Positions 41,313 through 45,932 of a stretch of DNA of 45,932 nucleotides are shown piece by piece. Below the pieces are notes generated by a model. It saw only the letters and a list, made by a program, of their open reading frames with translations. It searched no databases and was not told the DNA's origin. Position numbers and translations under genes: made by a program. The stretch's first letter is position 1. Every line of letters begins with the position of its first letter. Origin of the DNA: Armatimonadaceae bacterium. Its GTDB lineage: Bacteria; Armatimonadota; Armatimonadia; Armatimonadales; Armatimonadaceae. The stretch is from the NCBI GenBank assembly GCA_030447685.1, contig JAUJOK010000002.1, positions 74,252-120,183 on the forward strand, written 5' to 3'.

Positions 41313-42089
41313 ATGACCATTGCATTGTCTCCCGGTCGGGCCGCCCGCTTTTTGATAGGGGGCGTATTTTGCCTCGTACTCGCGCATATTCTCGGACAGG
41401 CGCTGTCGCTTGTTCTGGGCGCGGAGCGGCTGCGGAATTTATACCTGCATTCCCTGGTGAGCCTGTTCAATCTCGATATGGAACAGAGTGTCGCGGGCTG
41501 GTTCTCTGGCACGCTTCTCCTCTGCGCCAGTGCCCTGCTGTACGTCACTGGCTGTGCTGTGCGCTGCCAGAGTGGCAACCACTATGCCCGGCACTGGCAT
41601 CTGTTGTCCGGCATCTTCCTCTACCTTTCGGCGGATGAGATCTGCTCACTTCATGAGAAGTTCGGGCGGATTGTACCGTGGGTGGTTCCTTATGCCCTGT
41701 TCGCGCTCGCTGTAGCTGTTTTCTCGTTCCGTTTCTTCCTGAGTCTGCCGACGGAAACGCGCCGCCTGTTTGCGCTGGCCGGTGTACTGTATGTCGGCGG
41801 GGCCATCGGCGGTGAACTGCTGCCCCGGATCATCTACTGGATTCCTTTCTCGTTGTACAACCTGCTTTTTGTGCCGCTGGAGGAAGCCAGTGAGATGTTG
41901 GGCGTGATCGCCTTTCTGAGTGGGACAGCGAAATATCTTCAGGACTCCCTAAGCGAGTTTCGCGTCGCGCTGCCCGCCGCCAAGGGCGCTCCGTCCGTGG
42001 AGCAGCAGCAGCGACCAATACCGGTGCCCAATGCGGACGCCGTGGGCGCAGCGGCGGTGTCTTACGTGCCCTCCCAGACGCCCGTGTAG
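41313..42089 (+). CDS. Multi-pass membrane protein with DEICSLHEKFG motif
   Basis: A 258-residue intact protein, about six membrane helices (FLIGGVFCLVLAHILGQAL, WFSGTLLLCASALLYVTGC, VVPYALFALAVAVFSFRFFL and others). A conserved-looking acidic loop, LSADEICSLHEKFG, follows the third helix; a second acidic motif is PLEEASEMLG. These fixed DE/H residues in membrane context hint at metal binding or catalysis, but the family has no known function that I can name. ATG 41313 has AAAGGAG 5-7 nt upstream. The 3' end overlaps dapF by 28 bp on the opposite strand. Confidence 0.7.
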   Translation: MTIALSPGRAARFLIGGVFCLVLAHILGQALSLVLGAERLRNLYLHSLVSLFNLDMEQSVAGWFSGTLLLCASALLYVTGCAVRCQSGNHYARHWHLLSGIFLYLSADEICSLHEKFGRIVPWVVPYALFALAVAVFSFRFFLSLPTETRRLFALAGVLYVGGAIGGELLPRIIYWIPFSLYNLLFVPLEEASEMLGVIAFLSGTAKYLQDSLSEFRVALPAAKGAPSVEQQQRPIPVPNADAVGAAAVSYVPSQTPV

Positions 42090-42919
42090 ACGATTTCAGC
42101 CGGGCCTGTAAGTGCTACCTCATCACTTTCAAGCCCCTGCCAATGAACGATAAGCTCGCCGCCTTTTGAAGCCACGGATACCCTCCAATCGGGAAGCGGG
42201 AGCAGTCGGCGCGTCATTATGGCGGCAACGGCTGCGGCGCAGGCTCCGGTGCCGCAGCCAAGCGTTTCACCGACGCCGCGCTCCCAGATGCGCAGGCGCA
42301 GGCAGTCCGGCCCGTCCACAATCGTCCACATGACGGAGGTCTGCTCCGGGAAAAGCGGGTGGTTCTCGATGCGCGGCGACAGACCCAGAAAACGCGCGTC
42401 GTCCGGCAGTTCGTTCACATAAATGATGGTATGGGGAGTGCCGATAGAAACCGCCGAAATAGAGATTTTTTCGCCGTCCACATCGAGCGGATAGTTCAGC
42501 ACGCGCTCGACGGGAACATTCATCGGAAGGTCGGCGGGAGCGAATTGTGGCTTGCCCATACCAACCGAAATGCTTTGCGCGTCACCCCGTGTTTCGTAAT
42601 GCCGTATTCCCGCGAGCGTCTCGACACTCCCCCTGCCGATAGGAACTAATCCGCGCGCAGCCGCGAAGCGGATTGTGCAGCGCAGCCCATTGCCGCACAT
42701 ATCTTCGCTGCCGTCGGCGTTGAAATAGCGCATGCGGATGTCGGCAATGGGGGAGGGGCCGACGACGATCAGTCCGTCCGCACCGACCCCGAAGCGGCGG
42801 TCGCACAGCGCCCGCGCCTGCGTCGGCCAGTCGCTGTCCGGCGGCCATTCGGCTTCGTCCAGCACCACGAAGTCGTTCCCGATGCCCTGCATCTTGGTGA
42901 AGGGGAGAGGAGCGCTCAT
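42062..42919 (-). CDS. dapF: Diaminopimelate epimerase
   Basis: A 285-residue cofactor-free epimerase converting LL-DAP to meso-DAP in lysine and peptidoglycan synthesis. FTKMQGIGNDFVVLDE at the N-terminus; first catalytic Cys in EDMCGNGLRC near residue 73; second in LGCGTGACAAAV near residue 220; ISAVSIGTPHTIIYV and WERGVGET in between. Two-domain pseudo-symmetric length is normal. It implies DAP-type peptidoglycan in this organism. Its start touches the stop of the 684-residue gene upstream. The 3' end overlaps the convergent membrane-protein gene by 28 bp. Confidence 0.97.
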   Translation of the reverse strand: MSAPLPFTKMQGIGNDFVVLDEAEWPPDSDWPTQARALCDRRFGVGADGLIVVGPSPIADIRMRYFNADGSEDMCGNGLRCTIRFAAARGLVPIGRGSVETLAGIRHYETRGDAQSISVGMGKPQFAPADLPMNVPVERVLNYPLDVDGEKISISAVSIGTPHTIIYVNELPDDARFLGLSPRIENHPLFPEQTSVMWTIVDGPDCLRLRIWERGVGETLGCGTGACAAAVAAIMTRRLLPLPDWRVSVASKGGELIVHWQGLESDEVALTGPAEIVYTGVWEGT

Positions 42920-44973
42920 CAGACGTGCCGCAGCGGTTCCAGATAGTATTCGGCGGTCTCACTCAAGCGCCGGAACCACGCTCCGGAGGGGTCTACCAGC
43001 GGGAACCACCACGCCGACGGGCGGAAGTTGGTATGCGGCAGTCCCTGCACCACGCGCACGGCGTTCGCGGCAAGGCGTGCCCTGGCGCGCTCGGCCTCCG
43101 CTTCTATACGCTGAAGCGTTTCGCGCGCCTTGATCGCTTCGGGGCCGCGTTCCAGCGCGAGGCGCTTTTCTTTCAGGTCGCGCACGGTGGCAAGCGCGAA
43201 GCGCACCTGGCTGTGGCGCTCGCGTATCTCCCGGTCAAAGCGGTCGGCGCGCTCGGCCTGCAAAGCGGCTATCTGCTGCTCCAGCGCGCGGGTCGTATCC
43301 GTTTCGCCGCCGCCCAGGTGGAACAACTGCTCGCGCAGCGGCTTCACACGGGCACGGAAATCGTCGCCTTTGGCCTGCTCCAGCGTCTGCACTTCCCGCC
43401 GAAGCTGGCGCACCTGGTCGTACAGGGTATAAACGCGCCCCTGAATGGCCTGCGCGCGGTCCCACAGCCCCAGCAGGCGCACACGCGCGCCCTTGTGCTC
43501 CTGGGCGCGGGCGTTCCAATCCTCGCCCGGCAGCGCCGCGCGCGCCAGATAGGCGAACAGGTCACGCGGGCTGCGCGCCTCGGAAAGCTCCTGAAGCCGC
43601 TTTTCCCCCTGCCGCACCGCGCAGCGCCAGCAGGCGGCGAACTCGGATGCGGGAAGAGTAGTGCGCCCGAACGCCTGGGCCAGATGCTCCGGTAGACGGA
43701 AAGAGACCGATTCGCCCAGCGCGTCCAGCGCGTCCCAGGCATTGTGGCGCACGCGCAGAATGGGGCGCAGGTCGGGCACGGGCGCGCCGCGCTCCTGAAG
43801 AAGATGCACCAGGCGGCGCGTGCGGTCCGTGTAACCGGACGCGCCTTCATGAAAAACAAAGATATACTCCGCCGCGAGCATCGGAATCAGGGTCACCGCC
43901 TTGCCGACCAGTGCGACATCGGGGCCGAGTTCGCGCTCCACCAGGTCGGCCAGGTCATGGATGCTGGTCAGGTCGCAGGTGTCGCAGAGCGTCACCGGCT
44001 TGTCCAGATCGGCGGTCACGGTGGCGTCATGGATACGCAGCGTGCCGCGTCCGTGGCCGGGAATTACCAGATCGAAGGGCAGCGCGCCCTCACCGAAACG
44101 GTCGAGCGTATACATCTCCGAACCGGCGACGGCCAGATTATAGGCGTTAACGGCTGCATGGCGCGTTTCGGGGCGCAAAAACAGGTCCACAAAGGCGAAG
44201 CGGGGAAGACCGGCGGTGGCCCGGTTGAATTTCAGCAGGCGCAGCGTGTTCGAGGTGGAAAGGTTGGCAGGCGGCGCGCTTAACAGCAGGTCGTACAGGC
44301 GGGGAAACAGGTCCCGGTACAGGTCGGAAAGCGATGCGGCGGGGTGCCGCTCGGCGAAAGCGCTGACCCAGCCGCACAGCATATCGCGGACGGCCTGCGC
44401 ACTGCGCTCGTGGGCCTCGTCCACGCAGGCGCGGCTTTCATTCACGGCCCAGTGAATCTGTTCGAGCAGGGTGGGCAGAATATCGGACAGCGGAACGTCG
44501 TGGGCGATCTTACGGCCCCATTCCGCGTGGACGATCCCTGTCCAGCTCCAGGCCATCGTAATCTCACCAAGGAACGCGGCGGGATCGTCCAGCCCACGCA
44601 GCGCCCGGTGCAGCGACACGCCCGCGCGCTCCAGGCGCGCCATTGTCGGCACGTCTTCGGAGCCGAACAGACCGCTCATCTCACCCGCCGCAGACCAGAG
44701 GCCACGTGTCCTGGCGTCGTCGTGCCCCACAAGGACATACTTGGCCGCGCCCGGCGCGTGCACCGGCAGTTTGGCAAAATAGTCCGAATCGTGCGCCGCG
44801 GCGATCAGGCGCGCTTCCGGCCAGAAAGCGTCCAGAGCGCGCCGGAAGGCGGCCTTGGTCGGTTCATCCCAGAGCGCGGTCTGACCCAGAGCAAGGAAAG
44901 GGGTATCCGGAAATTGTCGGCGCAGGTTCTCGATCATATCCGCCGCCGACGGATGGAATGACGGCTCGTTCAT
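42919..44973 (-). CDS. Large protein of unknown function with C-terminal coiled coil
   Basis: 684 residues, intact, no signal peptide or membrane helices. The first 120 residues look like a Rossmann or UDP/GT-like alpha/beta unit (FLALGQTALWDEPTKAAFRR, AAHDSDYFAKLP, AAKYVLVGHDDARTRGLWS). The middle has a PANLSTSNTLRLLKFNRATA stretch and VGKAVTLIPMLAAEYIFVFH near residue 390. From about 530 to 655 is a long coiled coil (LYDQVRQLRREVQTLEQAKG; then LRDLKEKRLALERG-type heptads), and the end HTNFRPSAWWFPLVDPSGAW is aromatic-rich. I recognise no family. It is translationally coupled to dapF, so a link with cell-wall synthesis is possible but unproven. GGAGA lies before ATG 44973. Confidence 0.7.
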   Translation of the reverse strand: MNEPSFHPSAADMIENLRRQFPDTPFLALGQTALWDEPTKAAFRRALDAFWPEARLIAAAHDSDYFAKLPVHAPGAAKYVLVGHDDARTRGLWSAAGEMSGLFGSEDVPTMARLERAGVSLHRALRGLDDPAAFLGEITMAWSWTGIVHAEWGRKIAHDVPLSDILPTLLEQIHWAVNESRACVDEAHERSAQAVRDMLCGWVSAFAERHPAASLSDLYRDLFPRLYDLLLSAPPANLSTSNTLRLLKFNRATAGLPRFAFVDLFLRPETRHAAVNAYNLAVAGSEMYTLDRFGEGALPFDLVIPGHGRGTLRIHDATVTADLDKPVTLCDTCDLTSIHDLADLVERELGPDVALVGKAVTLIPMLAAEYIFVFHEGASGYTDRTRRLVHLLQERGAPVPDLRPILRVRHNAWDALDALGESVSFRLPEHLAQAFGRTTLPASEFAACWRCAVRQGEKRLQELSEARSPRDLFAYLARAALPGEDWNARAQEHKGARVRLLGLWDRAQAIQGRVYTLYDQVRQLRREVQTLEQAKGDDFRARVKPLREQLFHLGGGETDTTRALEQQIAALQAERADRFDREIRERHSQVRFALATVRDLKEKRLALERGPEAIKARETLQRIEAEAERARARLAANAVRVVQGLPHTNFRPSAWWFPLVDPSGAWFRRLSETAEYYLEPLRHV

Positions 44974-45095
44974 TGCGTCTCCAGGCTTGTGCTTCGCATA
45001 GTATACCCGAACGCCGCCAACGCCTATCCGGTTCCCGCCGTAGGTTTACCCTCAACAGGCGGCGAGCCGATCTCCTGGAAATTTTTTGTCACGTT

Positions 45096-45105
45096 CGTGT
45101 ACACG
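45096..45105. promoter_or_regulatory. Candidate operator CGTGTACACG before the NmrA-like gene
   Basis: A perfect 10-bp palindrome flanked by direct GTCACG repeats (45089-45094 and 45111-45116), 60 bp before the start codon in a divergent gap. It may bind a dimeric regulator; none is encoded nearby. A TAAAGT (45125-45130) could be the -10. Confidence 0.35.
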
Positions 45106-45167
45106 TTTCGGTCACGGTAGCCTGCTAAAGTAGCCCTGACGATACACGTAAAGGCGGAGCAAAAATC

Positions 45168-45932
45168 ATGGCGGATACCAGAACCATTCTTGTAACGGGC
45201 GCGACGGGCGCGCAGGGCGGAAGCGTCGCCCGGCATCTTCTGAACGGCGGCAAGTTCGCGGTGCGCGCTCTTACCCGGAACCGCGACTCGGAAAAGGCGG
45301 CAGCTTTACGGCAGGCCGGGGCTGAAGTCGTGCAGGGTGATCTCGACAATACGGCGAGTCTGCGTACGGCGCTGGAAGGCTGCTACGGCGTCTTCGGTGT
45401 GACCAACTTCTGGGAGCACTTCCAGAAGGAGTACGAGCACGGCATGAACCTGGTGGACGCCGTGGCGGACGCCGGGGTGGAACATTTCATTTACAGCAGC
45501 CTGCCGAGCTACCACACGCTCAGCGGGGGCGAACTGGAAGTGCCGCACTGCGACCTCAAGGCCCGGATAGAGGACTATGCGCGCGAGCGCGGTCTTCCCG
45601 CTGCGTTCGTTCATGTCGCCTTCTATTACGAAAATTTTTTGAGCTATTTCCCGCCGCAAAAGCAGGAAGACGGCACCTTCACGTTCGGGTTTCCGCAGGG
45701 CGATACGCCGCTGGCGGCTTACGCCGTGGAGGACACCGGCGGCGTGGTCGCGGCCATTCTGGACCGGCCCGAAGAATATCGGGGGCGGGTGGTCGGCGTG
45801 GTGGGGGATGATCTGCCGCCGGGGGAATATGCCGCGATTATGACGCGCGTGCTGGGCAGGACTGTCGCCTACAACTACGTTCCGCGCCAGATGTTCGCTT
45901 CGTTCGGCTTTCCGGGCGCGGAGGACCTGGCG
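45168..45932 (+). CDS. NmrA-like NAD(P)-binding protein (3' end outside window)
   Basis: ATG 45168 with GCGGAGC upstream; open to the last base, at least 255 residues. An atypical SDR: TILVTGATGAQGGSVARHLL (Rossmann GxxGxxG), VRALTRNRDSEKAAALRQAG, VVQGDLDNTASLRTALEGCY, VFGVTNFWEHFQKEYEHGMN and HFIYSSLPSYHTLSGG, then FVHVAFYYENFLSYFP. This resembles NmrA/HSCARG-type proteins that bind NADP(H) and sense redox state or act as quinone/sugar reductases. It lacks a canonical YxxxK. It is divergent from the large coiled-coil gene. Confidence 0.9.
   Translation, partial: MADTRTILVTGATGAQGGSVARHLLNGGKFAVRALTRNRDSEKAAALRQAGAEVVQGDLDNTASLRTALEGCYGVFGVTNFWEHFQKEYEHGMNLVDAVADAGVEHFIYSSLPSYHTLSGGELEVPHCDLKARIEDYARERGLPAAFVHVAFYYENFLSYFPPQKQEDGTFTFGFPQGDTPLAAYAVEDTGGVVAAILDRPEEYRGRVVGVVGDDLPPGEYAAIMTRVLGRTVAYNYVPRQMFASFGFPGAEDLA

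Overview
The window is GC-rich bacterial chromosomal DNA with densely packed genes on both strands. There are no phage genes, no CRISPR array and no tRNA or rRNA that I could recognise. The mix of genes (stand-alone NIL-domain protein with MetX/MetY, DUF1844 protein, twin-arginine secreted enzymes, DAP-type peptidoglycan gene dapF, several type II toxin-antitoxin genes, ThuA and Gfo/Idh/MocA sugar enzymes) suggests a free-living member of the Terrabacteria side of the tree. Armatimonadota is my best guess, from gene content only. Several genes have a -10 hexamer only 3-9 nt before the start codon and no clear Shine-Dalgarno, as in lineages that use leaderless mRNAs.

Layout. 1-4.7 kb: methionine synthesis by direct sulfhydrylation (metY 3' end, NIL-domain protein, metX) interrupted by a secreted intradiol dioxygenase, then an ABC-2 type permease. 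5-7.4 kb: coaE, a MazEF-like toxin-antitoxin pair, and a decayed IS3-family transposase fused to a truncated S1-domain gene. 7.4-13 kb: S1 protein, mutM, htpX, small envelope/stress proteins (lipoprotein, BON-domain lipoprotein, GlsB/YeaQ), tgt. 13-19.5 kb: orphan VapB antitoxin, mercuric-reductase-like flavoprotein, STAS protein, DUF1844 protein, GAF histidine kinase, and an RHH/RelE-type toxin-antitoxin pair. 19.5-24.6 kb: an exported serine hydrolase-NamZ fusion, membrane proteins, a WecG/TagA glycosyltransferase. 24.7-28.4 kb: a ribose-type ABC importer (binding protein, double ATPase, permease). 28.6-35.5 kb: a glycine-zipper protein, then a tightly overlapping plus-strand run of ThuA, SDR, methyltransferase, DUF418 membrane protein, ABC ATPase and ABC permease. 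35.5-46 kb: HAD phosphatase, second SDR, Gfo/Idh/MocA dehydrogenase, beta-propeller protein, a tiny membrane peptide with an Asp-rich tail, VanX-like dipeptidase, a DE..SLHE membrane protein, dapF, a large unknown coiled-coil protein and an NmrA-like protein (cut by the window end).

Two patterns cut across the genes. First, the window carries several palindromic repeats: a 142-144 bp element present twice in opposite orientation (1498-1639 and 19522-19665), a perfect 23-bp-armed element of the same architecture but different sequence (37476-37596) with a half copy at 18460-18502, and a GC-rich palindrome family at 4751-4992, 24541-24690 and, strikingly, inside the reading frame of the importer ATPase (about 26365-26520). 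Second, frameshifts are strongly clustered (about 2.47-3.38 kb and 29.75-36.0 kb) in conserved genes whose full protein sequence is recoverable across frames, while the rest of the window is intact. That points to local consensus errors rather than pseudogenes, and the affected genes are annotated here as one gene each.
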